From the NCBI GenBank assembly GCA_027052755.1, contig JALUEN010000225.1, forward strand, positions 1-8,146: 8,146 nucleotides of DNA, given 5' to 3'. Position numbers and translations under genes: made by a program. The stretch comes from a bacterium (GTDB lineage Bacteria; DRYD01; JALUEN01). Positions 1-6,439 of this stretch are shown in pieces (the stretch's first letter is position 1; each line of letters starts with the position of its first letter). The notes below the pieces were generated by a model. It saw only the letters and a program-made list of their open reading frames with translations, was not told the DNA's origin and made no database searches.

Positions 1-22
1 TCACTATACTTATATTAGGCAT
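1..22 (-). CDS. 5' end of a gene running off the left edge, possibly a family 2 glycosyltransferase
   Basis: Only the first seven codons are in the window (MPNISIV, ATG at 20-22). The call rests on a seven-base GGAGGTG ribosome binding site at 29-35, six bases before the ATG, and on an 8-base overlap with the end of ygiQ (its stop is at 15-17), which is typical of translational coupling. The same frame is open upstream through about base 140, so a GTG start further back is possible, but the ATG has the best spacing. The start P-N-I-S-I-V resembles the first beta strand of GT-A fold family 2 glycosyltransferases (usual form ISIVIPxYN). That identification is inference from seven residues and could easily be wrong; the presence of a gene start is much firmer. 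Confidence 0.5.
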
Positions 23-1859
23 TAGTTCCACCTCCGCTTCTATTCTCTCCACTTGCCCTCCTTCTCCTATGGCCTCTTCTCTGCTTCCTGTTAGATCCAA
101 TCCAAGGTTGAACAGCTTGACGTTGGAGTAACCTCTCCTCTTTTCTCTTAGCTACGTATATCTCATTACCTTCAAAATCTCTCTCAGTGTAATACATAGC
201 AGTAGCTAGCGTTAACGGTATAGGTATAAAGTCCTGTATCTGTTCTACCTTACCAAAGGTTTCCTTAACGTATTTCCCAAGGGTTTTAGCATCCTCAAGC
301 GTAGCTCCAGGGAACGAGGAGATGAAATAAGGTATCAGGTAGATATCCCTCCTGTGTTTTCTCTTCAAGCGTTCAAAGAGCTCTCTAAACCTCTCAAAGA
401 CCTCATGAGGAGGTTTTCCCATGAGCTTAAGTACTCTATCCACGACATGCTCAGGTGCTACGGATAAATGTCCCCCTATAAAACCTTCAGATATCAGATC
501 CTCTAGGAACTCAGGGTCCCTCAATAAGAGATCATACCTAAGACCAGAGGCTACGAATACATTTCTCACCCCTTTTATCCCTCGTATCTCCCTCAGGAGT
601 TTCAGATACCACCTATGGCCTCGCTTGAAGTTTAAATTAGGGCATATACTCTCTCCAAGGCAATGGGGATGTACTCTCTTCCCCTCTCCAAGAGCAACTA
701 TACACCTCCAAGAGATGTTACAGGTGCTAGATATTATGTTAGCTGTGGGTCCGCCAATATCTGAGATAGTTCCCCTAAACCATCTCTTTTTCGTTAACTC
801 CTCAACTTCCCTTAACACAGATTCTGGGGATCTAGTTATCACTTTTCTCCCCTGAGTAATTCTAATGGAGCAGAAAGTACATGAAGCTGGACATCCCCTA
901 GAGAGTATTATTGAGTCTTTAACTGTTTCCCAGGCAGGTATTCTAGCTCCACCATAGTACGGATGGGGTTCTTTCAACCAGGGTAAAGAGAATAACCAAT
1001 CTAAATCAGATCCATCGTAAAACTCAAAAGGGGTCTGAGCAATTAAACGATCATTATGCCACTGAGCTAGGAAACCATACTCATAATTAGATAGTTTCCT
1101 CTGCATATCCCAATATCTATCCTTAGCTTCCTCAGGGTTATCAGTAGTTAGCTCAGAGTAGCTAGGGAGTAAGATCGCTTTCGTTCTCCTGAGCCATTCC
1201 TCTCCTTCTGATCTAGAGAGGTTAAAAGCGATTCCTCGTAGATCCCTAAGCTCTGAGATGTTTCCTCCCTTTAATAGAGCGCTAGCTATCTTAAGTAACT
1301 GCTTCTCACCTTGACCGTAAACTAAGATATCAAGTCGAGCATCTAAGATAACGCTTCGTCTTATCCTGTTATCCCACCAGTCGTAATGAGCAAACCTCCT
1401 CGTAGTTCCCTCTACACCTCCTCCGATAATCGGTACCCCTTTGAATACCCGTCTAGCTAACTGAGCATAAACTATGAGCGCTCTATCTGGTCTATTATTA
1501 GGCTTCCCTCCAGGAGAGTAATCATCGCTTCTCCTTGGGTTCTTGAAAGATGTGTAGTTAGATATAAGCGAATCCACTGCTCCAGGAACAATCCCTATGA
1601 GTCTAGGCGTTCCGAAACTCTTAAGCTGTCTCTCAAACTCAAGGGGATCTCTCCAGTTAGGTTGAGAGACGACAGCTACTTTAAAACCGTGAGCTAGTAA
1701 AGCTTTTGATAGGACAGCTATAGGAAATGAGGGGTGATCAACATAGGCATCTCCAGAGATAAGGAGAATATCTGCGCTATTCCACCCCCAATAGTACCTC
1801 ATCTCGTGTCTAGATAAGGGTGGGAGTAGCCAACGCTTATACCAGTTCCGCTTAGACAT
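15..1859 (-). CDS. YgiQ family radical SAM protein
   Basis: A 614-aa member of the YgiQ/UPF0313 family of radical S-adenosylmethionine proteins, whose reaction is not known. The N-terminal YgiQ domain is clear (about residues 14-70, with R-Y-Y-W-G-W, S-G-D-A-Y-V-D-H-P-S-F and V-S-Q-P-N-W). The radical SAM core follows, with the 4Fe-4S motif R-G-C-x-x-x-C-x-x-C at Cys323, Cys327 and Cys330. Next comes the family block G-G-P-T-A-N (369-374) with extra cysteines at 380, 386, 400 and 406 (C-P-N-L-N). The S-V-A-P-E-H motif is at 466-471. Length is within the family range. The ATG at 1857-1859 has AGGAGGT at 1871-1877, 11 bases upstream, and an in-frame stop lies just before it. The last ~20 residues are Arg- and Gly-rich and do not resemble the usual family C-terminus; they overlap the start signals of the next gene. 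It is divergent to pyk across 146 bp. Confidence 0.93.
   Translation of the reverse strand: MSKRNWYKRWLLPPLSRHEMRYYWGWNSADILLISGDAYVDHPSFPIAVLSKALLAHGFKVAVVSQPNWRDPLEFERQLKSFGTPRLIGIVPGAVDSLISNYTSFKNPRRSDDYSPGGKPNNRPDRALIVYAQLARRVFKGVPIIGGGVEGTTRRFAHYDWWDNRIRRSVILDARLDILVYGQGEKQLLKIASALLKGGNISELRDLRGIAFNLSRSEGEEWLRRTKAILLPSYSELTTDNPEEAKDRYWDMQRKLSNYEYGFLAQWHNDRLIAQTPFEFYDGSDLDWLFSLPWLKEPHPYYGGARIPAWETVKDSIILSRGCPASCTFCSIRITQGRKVITRSPESVLREVEELTKKRWFRGTISDIGGPTANIISSTCNISWRCIVALGEGKRVHPHCLGESICPNLNFKRGHRWYLKLLREIRGIKGVRNVFVASGLRYDLLLRDPEFLEDLISEGFIGGHLSVAPEHVVDRVLKLMGKPPHEVFERFRELFERLKRKHRRDIYLIPYFISSFPGATLEDAKTLGKYVKETFGKVEQIQDFIPIPLTLATAMYYTERDFEGNEIYVAKRKEERLLQRQAVQPWIGSNRKQRRGHRRRRASGENRSGGGTNA
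29..35 (-). promoter_or_regulatory. Ribosome binding site of the downstream gene, embedded in the ygiQ 3' end
   Basis: GGAGGTG on the minus strand matches the 16S anti-Shine-Dalgarno core over seven bases and lies six bases before the ATG at 20-22. It is translated as part of the Gly-rich end of the YgiQ protein. A second purine-rich site (AAGGAGGG) lies a little upstream in the Arg-rich part of the tail. Confidence 0.6.
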
Positions 1860-2005
1860 ATCTTATCTTTACCTCCTGCAATTATTAGGGTTCTATTCAG
1901 ATTCAAGCTTTCCCCTTATTCCAGGGATGTTTTAACACCTGGTTTTAAGAGGTCTAGCTAGCAGAAAGTAGAACTACAGGGAGAACCATAAAGGAGGGAT
2001 GACTC
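1860..2005. promoter_or_regulatory. Divergent intergenic region between ygiQ and pyk with repeat motifs
   Basis: This 146-bp gap must carry the start signals of both ygiQ (minus) and pyk (plus). I see no confident -35/-10 pair for either direction. Visible structure: a 5-bp inverted repeat CCAGG (1921-1925) / CCTGG (1938-1942), and two copies of GTTTTAA at 1929-1935 and 1942-1948, 13 bp apart. On the minus strand TTGAAT followed 13 bases later by TAATAAT is a poor promoter match. The string CCTGGTTTTAA here recurs almost exactly in the frr upstream region. The pyk ribosome binding site AAGGAGG is at 1991-1997, eight bases before its ATG. Confidence 0.5.
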
Positions 2006-3430
2006 ATGAAGCTTCTAATAAGGGATAGATTAGTAAAAGTTGTGGCTACCTTTGGTCCCTCACTGTATGATATACTAAAAAACGATCCCCTAAGTGCCCT
2101 TAAGTACATTGATGTTATCAGGTTTAACTTCTCTCACATCAACACAGAGGAGGATCTCAAGAGAGTAAGGGAAGCTATGATAATATCTCGCAGAGCGAAA
2201 CCTCAAATAGCTTTCCTAGCTGATCTTCAAGGTCCTAAGATAAGGGTAGGTGATCTAGAGGATAAGTTAGAGTTGAAGAAAGGTGATAGAGTTATCTTAA
2301 CTCTCTCCAATTCCCCCAAAAACTCTGACAAGCCAGTTATCCCCATCCCACATAAAGAGGTCTTTGAAGCCATAAGGGAAGGTATCTACCTATTCATAAA
2401 TGACGGGAAGGTAAGGCTTAAGATAACAAGGGTTACACTTCCAGGAGAGGCTGAAGCTATAGTTGAGGTAGGCGGGGTAGTCAAGAAAAATAAAGGAGTA
2501 AATCTTCCAGGTATCCACCTACCGATAGCTCCTCTAACCCCTAAGGATTTAGAGGACCTCAAATGGATAGTTAAAAGCGACTTCCAGATGATAGCGATGT
2601 CTTTTGTTCAAAGAGAGGAAGATATTCAGCTGTTAAAGGAAAAGATAAAGGAGTTCTCCAGTTCTCCCAATTTGCCTATTGTTATTGCTAAGATAGAGAC
2701 TCTTCGCGCTATTGATAACTTAAGTAGAATAACGAGCTCAGCAGATGCACTTATGATAGCTAGAGGAGATTTAGCAGTAGAAGCCTCTTATGAGGAGATC
2801 CCCTTACTTCAGAAGGAACTCATCTCCACGGCTAGGGCGAAGGGGAAACCTGTGATAGTAGCTACTCAAGTTTTAAGCTCCATGGTGAACAGTCCCTACC
2901 CAACACGAGCAGAGTTAACTGATATAGCTAACGCTATATTAGATGGGACAGATGCTATCATGTTATCAGAGGAGACAGCTATAGGAAGATACCCGTTGCA
3001 GGTCTTAGATGTGCTCCATAAGGTATCATCAAAAACTGAAACCTATAAAAACTTCTCTTTAGAGATCTCTGATTACATGCCTAAAACAGCAAAAGGATCA
3101 TCTGATGCAATCGCTAATGCTCTGCTCAGGATATATGATGAGGTGAGGAGCAACCAAGAAGTAATTATTGCTGTTTACAGCACCAAGGCAAAGCTATTTG
3201 AGGCGATAGCTAGAGCTAGGCCTCAGGCTACGATTTTCCTATTCTCCCCTGATCCCAGGATATTAAAGATAGGTATGTTAACTTGGGGAACTGTTACCCT
3301 AGAAGAGAGCTTCAGCAATGCCTGGGAATTTGAGCTTTACCTTAGGAAAGAGCTCAAGAGATCTCTCCCTACTAGTAAGAAAGTGAAATTACTAGGTGTG
3401 TATAGGGACAACCACCTGTTTATTGTCTAG
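2006..3430 (+). CDS. pyk: Pyruvate kinase
   Basis: Glycolytic enzyme converting phosphoenolpyruvate and ADP to pyruvate and ATP in the cytoplasm. The 474 residues match the family length, with no added C-terminal PEP-utilizer domain. Landmarks: V-V-A-T-F-G-P-S near the start, R-F-N-F-S-H (39-44, substrate/cation site), D-L-Q-G-P-K-I-R (73-80), the lid B-domain up to about 170, I-A-K-I-E with the catalytic Lys229, A-R-G-D-L (252-256), and the signature from G-K-P-V-I-V-A-T-Q (280-288) through P-T-R-A-E-L-T-D-I-A-N-A to M-L-S-E-E-T-A. The C-terminal regulatory-type domain begins near 365. Leu74, Gln75, Lys78 and Val81 fit the set known from K+-independent pyruvate kinases. Some signature positions differ (A-T-Q-V-L-S-S-M for the usual A-T-Q-M-L-E-S-M). 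The ATG has AAGGAGG eight bases upstream. It stands alone on its strand and converges on alr. Confidence 0.97.
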   Translation: MKLLIRDRLVKVVATFGPSLYDILKNDPLSALKYIDVIRFNFSHINTEEDLKRVREAMIISRRAKPQIAFLADLQGPKIRVGDLEDKLELKKGDRVILTLSNSPKNSDKPVIPIPHKEVFEAIREGIYLFINDGKVRLKITRVTLPGEAEAIVEVGGVVKKNKGVNLPGIHLPIAPLTPKDLEDLKWIVKSDFQMIAMSFVQREEDIQLLKEKIKEFSSSPNLPIVIAKIETLRAIDNLSRITSSADALMIARGDLAVEASYEEIPLLQKELISTARAKGKPVIVATQVLSSMVNSPYPTRAELTDIANAILDGTDAIMLSEETAIGRYPLQVLDVLHKVSSKTETYKNFSLEISDYMPKTAKGSSDAIANALLRIYDEVRSNQEVIIAVYSTKAKLFEAIARARPQATIFLFSPDPRILKIGMLTWGTVTLEESFSNAWEFELYLRKELKRSLPTSKKVKLLGVYRDNHLFIV

Positions 3431-3452
3431 GTAGTTTTCAGTTTTTTGTAAG

Positions 3453-4655
3453 TTAACCGCTAGAAGCTACCTTTAGTAATTTTAGGTTACCACCTTCAGT
3501 GGATAAGCGGTATCTCTTAGGTAGGGAGCTAGCCAACCTGAGGAGGATCTCATGCGGAGCGGAACCAGTGAGCTCGGAGATCTCCTCCACCTGCCCATCC
3601 CACAGAGCATAGAGTTCCTTCTTCTCCAAAAATGGGTATTCAATAAAAGAACAGTCCATACAGTACTTTCCCAAGGGGTTTAGGATAAAACTGCCATCAG
3701 AGGTATCACATCTAAACTTCAGATACCTACCTATACTCCTAGGTAGCTCGTTATAGCCCAGTGGTATAACAGCGATCCTGTTAACTCTGTCTGGAACCGT
3801 CACATCAGATCCATAACCTAGGTTCTCACCCGGCCTAACATCTTTCACCTGCAGGGGAATAACTTTTAAGGTTACAGAGCTTCTTATTCCCAGTTTTCTC
3901 CTTGCCTCAACTAAGGTCAAGCTAGGAGATATCCCATAGCTGATAATACCAGGCCTTAAGATATCTGAGAAGTTCAAGAGATCTTCACGACCGCTCTCTA
4001 AGATCTTTAAGATAGGAGAGCTACTGTATAGGTGTACTAGTGGACGATATCCCAGGAAGCTAGTGATGTTCTCCAGAGCCGTGTTAAATCTCTCCACCTG
4101 CATCTCTAAGAGCTCTATATCCTCACCTTCTATCATGTGAGTTAGAAGGCTAACTAAGTTAAATCTATTAAGGAAGCCCCATACCCTAGAGGATCTATCT
4201 AGGAACTCTCTCCAAGAGATACCAAATCTGTTCATTCCCGTATCCACCTTTAAGTGAACACGTAAATTGGTTCCCAACTCGTCAGCCAGGTCAGATAGAA
4301 TCTCAAGAATTTCATAGCTGTAGGCAACAGGTTCAACTCCAAATCTTAGAGCTTCCCTAATTCTCTTCTCATCATGCTCTGTCATGAGGGATAAAACTCT
4401 AATCCCTTCAAGCCCAGAGGTCTTTAAGTAATGGAGAGCAGAAAAAGCCTCTTCAAGGTCCCTAAGGGCTATACCCCATATCATCTCTTCTTGAGAATGG
4501 AGAAATAAACGAGAGATCACCTTCTCAAGGATCTCCCTTAATCCGATACCATAGGCGTTGTTCTTCAAGACTAGAAGCAAGGGTTTAGATGTCATCTGGT
4601 AAATCCTCTTCAAGTTAGTGTATATTTGCTCTAAATCAATCTCTAAAACCCTCAC
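3453..4655 (-). CDS. alr: Alanine racemase (PLP-dependent, divergent)
   Basis: Interconverts L- and D-alanine for peptidoglycan precursors; cytoplasmic, normally a dimer. With the start chosen here it is 400 aa. The PLP-binding Lys31 lies in V-L-K-N-N-A-Y-G. K-V-D-T-G-M-N-R-F-G-I holds Lys136 and Arg143, Ser212 is the phosphate-binding serine, Arg234 in L-R-P-G-I faces the pyridine nitrogen, Tyr281 in N-L-G-Y-G is the second catalytic base, and C-M-D (332-334) is the substrate carboxylate loop. Unusual: H-L-Y-S-S where H-x-A-N-S is usual, G-Y-N-E-L-P-R where G-Y-A-D-G-x-x-R is usual, and C-M-D-C for C-M-D-Q. Start: GTG at 4653-4655, because AAGGTGGTG (4662-4670) sits six bases upstream and the protein then begins like the family; GTG at 4665-4667 (404 aa) is possible but has only a weak site. 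Last gene of the frr run, 76 bp after the propeller gene. Confidence 0.9.
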   Translation of the reverse strand: MRVLEIDLEQIYTNLKRIYQMTSKPLLLVLKNNAYGIGLREILEKVISRLFLHSQEEMIWGIALRDLEEAFSALHYLKTSGLEGIRVLSLMTEHDEKRIREALRFGVEPVAYSYEILEILSDLADELGTNLRVHLKVDTGMNRFGISWREFLDRSSRVWGFLNRFNLVSLLTHMIEGEDIELLEMQVERFNTALENITSFLGYRPLVHLYSSSPILKILESGREDLLNFSDILRPGIISYGISPSLTLVEARRKLGIRSSVTLKVIPLQVKDVRPGENLGYGSDVTVPDRVNRIAVIPLGYNELPRSIGRYLKFRCDTSDGSFILNPLGKYCMDCSFIEYPFLEKKELYALWDGQVEEISELTGSAPHEILLRLASSLPKRYRLSTEGGNLKLLKVASSG

Positions 4656-4661
4656 CTTAAA

Positions 4662-4670
4662 CACCACCTT
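4662..4670 (-). promoter_or_regulatory. Ribosome binding site that favours the shorter alr start
   Basis: AAGGTGGTG on the minus strand differs by one base from the ideal AAGGAGGTG and is six bases before GTG at 4653-4655. It contains the two earlier GTG codons (4662-4667) that would be the alternative starts, so only one of the two readings can be right. Confidence 0.4.
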
Positions 4671-4731
4671 AGCAAGTATCCTAAGAAAAGAGGGGCTTAT
4701 AAAGGTTGTTCTATACGTTTAGAGAAGCTTC

Positions 4732-5862
4732 CTATCCTCCCTTAATAGATGCCTCAGATCTTAGAGTTAGGCGCTGATCCAAGATCCAAATGAGAAAGCT
4801 CTGAGGGAGGTTAAGAGGGTACCAGGTATTATTCCTTAAGTCAACGAGGAAAGTTCTGAAACCTCCTCTATAGTCAGAGGATACTATCAGGAAATCATTG
4901 CTTAAGAAAAAGGGTTTCATCCAGACCATCCTGTTGGGTGGAAGCTTTGTTAACCTCTCCTTTTTCAGAGGACAATCAAGCTCCTCATTGTGTGCCTTCA
5001 AGAGATTGCTAAGCTTATCAGGGGACATCCTAGCGATCTCCAGGTTAAAGCCCTTTCGCCACTTGACTAAGTATGCGACTTCAGAGGCATCAGGGGATAT
5101 AGCAGGAAATAGCAGGTCATAACCTCTCTGGTTAATAGAGCAAACTGGGACAAAGCGTTCTCCATCATCAATAAAGAGGTAGGTTAAGTCCTCGCCCAAT
5201 TCAGATTTTCCCCACAGGATAAAAGTTATGGTCTTAGAGTCTTTCCAAGTAACCGAAACTAAGTTTGAGATAGTCCTAGGTAGCGTTAGTTTTGGTGGAA
5301 GCTCTAGAGCTTTTCTTTGGAGGAGATTTAACATCTTTGAGGATCTACTAGAATTTAAAAACTGATAGATATCCAAGTAGTAAAATTCTCCACTTTTAGT
5401 CAAGAGAACTATTCTATCTTCAAAGTGAACTACATCAATGATTTTAGAGCGGTTCAAATCAGGCAGGTATTTTAGCTCTACATTCTTTTTATCCGAGAAA
5501 TCAAGTAGGTAAAGCTCTCGGATCAGCTGAGCTTTATCTGATAAGAGTAGTAAAAGCTTCTCATCTGGTAGGATAAGTCCTGAGTGAACGATTAGGTTAT
5601 ACTTTGGCAAAATGTACTTTAACCTTAACTTAGAGCTTCCCTTATCTAAGGAGTATAAGATCAAGTTATTCCAGCTTTGAAGTAATAAAATCTCGCCGCT
5701 GAGGTTCCCAAGCTGGGAGATATCCTCAGTGGTTTTCTCACTAGGGTTAGAGTAAAGGAAGGGGATGTACTCCCAAGAGTACATCCCCCAGAGGATTACA
5801 GCTAAAGCTAGGAGGAGAACTGTTAACCCTGTTAGAGCCTTAAGTGAAGTTCTAACCTCTAT
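4732..5862 (-). CDS. Membrane-anchored protein with TolB-like beta-propeller features, apparent ATA start
   Basis: I do not recognise a named family. From the ATA codon at 5860-5862 the protein is 376 aa. Residues 2-7 carry an arginine and a lysine follows. About 8-26 form one hydrophobic segment rich in Leu, Ala and Val (from A-L-T-G-L-T-V-L-L-L), a likely uncleaved N-in signal anchor. The rest is beta-rich; F-P-A-I-S-P-D-A-S-E-V-A-Y-L (about 252-265) and a second stretch near 315-342 (F-L-I-V-S-S-D-Y-R-G-G) resemble TolB/PD40 repeats, so an extracytoplasmic propeller is inferred. Start: AGGAGGG at 5870-5876 is 8-9 bases before ATA and no ATG, GTG or TTG lies in frame between. The next start, ATG at 5782-5784 (350 aa), has no ribosome binding site, would delete the anchor and lies in a strong hairpin. 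It follows hpf by 19 bp and precedes alr in the same run. Confidence 0.7.
   Translation of the reverse strand: MEVRTSLKALTGLTVLLLALAVILWGMYSWEYIPFLYSNPSEKTTEDISQLGNLSGEILLLQSWNNLILYSLDKGSSKLRLKYILPKYNLIVHSGLILPDEKLLLLLSDKAQLIRELYLLDFSDKKNVELKYLPDLNRSKIIDVVHFEDRIVLLTKSGEFYYLDIYQFLNSSRSSKMLNLLQRKALELPPKLTLPRTISNLVSVTWKDSKTITFILWGKSELGEDLTYLFIDDGERFVPVCSINQRGYDLLFPAISPDASEVAYLVKWRKGFNLEIARMSPDKLSNLLKAHNEELDCPLKKERLTKLPPNRMVWMKPFFLSNDFLIVSSDYRGGFRTFLVDLRNNTWYPLNLPQSFLIWILDQRLTLRSEASIKGG
5761..5788 (-). other. Perfect 12-bp inverted repeat (mRNA hairpin) in the propeller gene
   Basis: GGGGATGTACTC at 5761-5772 pairs base for base with GAGTACATCCCC at 5777-5788 around a 4-base loop. In the minus-strand mRNA the loop reads TTGG. 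It covers the ATG at 5782-5784 and lies about 75 bases after the inferred ATA start. No T run follows on the minus strand, so it is not a standard Rho-independent terminator. A second, imperfect hairpin (CTGAGG 5699-5704 with CCTCAG 5724-5729, inner CCCA/TGGG) follows downstream in the same mRNA. Confidence 0.75.
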
Positions 5863-5869
5863 AACTACT

Positions 5870-5876
5870 CCCTCCT
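5870..5876 (-). promoter_or_regulatory. Strong ribosome binding site facing an ATA codon
   Basis: AGGAGGG on the minus strand, a near-ideal Shine-Dalgarno sequence, starts 6 bases after the hpf stop (5882-5884). The only start-like codon at normal spacing is ATA (5860-5862), eight bases beyond the AGGAGG core. It decides in favour of the anchored N-terminus of the propeller gene. Confidence 0.55.
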
Positions 5877-5881
5877 AGAGG

Positions 5882-6439
5882 TTACATAATTGGTTCAAAG
5901 AGGACATATCTATCTTCGTCCCTGTAGAGAACGCTGAGGTTATCCGTATCCCTATTATAGAAGACCAGCACAGGGCTCTTGCTCTCCTCTATCAGGTTAA
6001 GAGCCTGCCTCTCAGTTAAAGCCTCCACTATCTGCTTCTTCCTAACCACTTCTCTCTGTTTCCTCTCCGTTGAGGTCTCTATCTCCATCATCTCTCTCTT
6101 CTCTAGTTCCTCCAAGAACTTCTCAGGGAGTCTGGGTTGATTCCTAGTTATGGTTACGTACTTATCCTTTCTCCTCATGAGCTTCTCCTCTAGGACGTCA
6201 ATTACTGAGTTGAGAGCATCAACTATATCTGGCGCATCGTCTTTAACTATCATGACTTGACCATCAATGAAGAGAAGCGCTTTTATTGAGTCTATCCCTC
6301 TCTGTCTATCCATGTAAAGCTCTAGTTTAACGTTCTCCTTATCCTTTAGGTACCTCTCTAGCCTCTTCACTTTCTTCTCAACCAACTTTTTGAAACTATC
6401 GGTTAGCTCAATATTCCTAGCCTTGTACTCTACTTTCAT
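5882..6439 (-). CDS. hpf: Long-form ribosome hibernation promoting factor
   Basis: Binds idle 70S ribosomes between head and body of the small subunit and, in the long form, joins two of them into inactive 100S dimers. The 185-aa product has the N-terminal S30AE domain (about 1-97; K-A-R-N-I-E-L-T-D near the start and D-A-L-N-S-V-I-D-V-L-E-E-K-L before a basic K-D-K), a charged linker (about 98-128) and the C-terminal dimerisation domain (about 129-185; E-A-L-T-E-R-Q-A then V-F-Y-N-R-D-T-D-N and ending V-L-F-E-P). Start: the ATG at 6437-6439 has AGGAGGG (6446-6452) six bases upstream; the ATG at 6458-6460 would place that site inside the gene. Its start lies 23 bases inside the upstream 145-aa gene, so coupling is likely. 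Co-location with frr suggests joint control of the ribosome pool. Confidence 0.94.
   Translation of the reverse strand: MKVEYKARNIELTDSFKKLVEKKVKRLERYLKDKENVKLELYMDRQRGIDSIKALLFIDGQVMIVKDDAPDIVDALNSVIDVLEEKLMRRKDKYVTITRNQPRLPEKFLEELEKREMMEIETSTERKQREVVRKKQIVEALTERQALNLIEESKSPVLVFYNRDTDNLSVLYRDEDRYVLFEPIM

Noticed and set aside
30..150. Possible frameshift near the end of ygiQ, because the tail is unusual and another frame is open to the window edge
   Set aside because: The family match holds up to about residue 592, close to a natural end, and the other open frame is better explained by the next gene, which has its own ribosome binding site and ATG.
421..855. Plus-strand open frame of 144 codons
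   Set aside because: It lies antisense inside the ygiQ radical SAM region, whose motifs are certain. It has no convincing ribosome binding site and its composition (many Ser, Leu, Arg, Pro) is that of a reverse-strand shadow.
3431..3452. T run at 3442-3447 as a terminator for pyk
   Set aside because: No GC-rich stem precedes it; the best pairing (AGGTAG with CTACCT about 32 bases on) is weak and spans the alr stop codon.
4898..5122. Plus-strand open frame of 74 codons
   Set aside because: It is antisense to the propeller gene, has no ribosome binding site and no recognisable pattern.
5761..5788. 12-bp hairpin as a Rho-independent terminator after hpf
   Set aside because: On the minus strand it is followed by mixed pyrimidines, not a T run, and it lies within an open coding frame.
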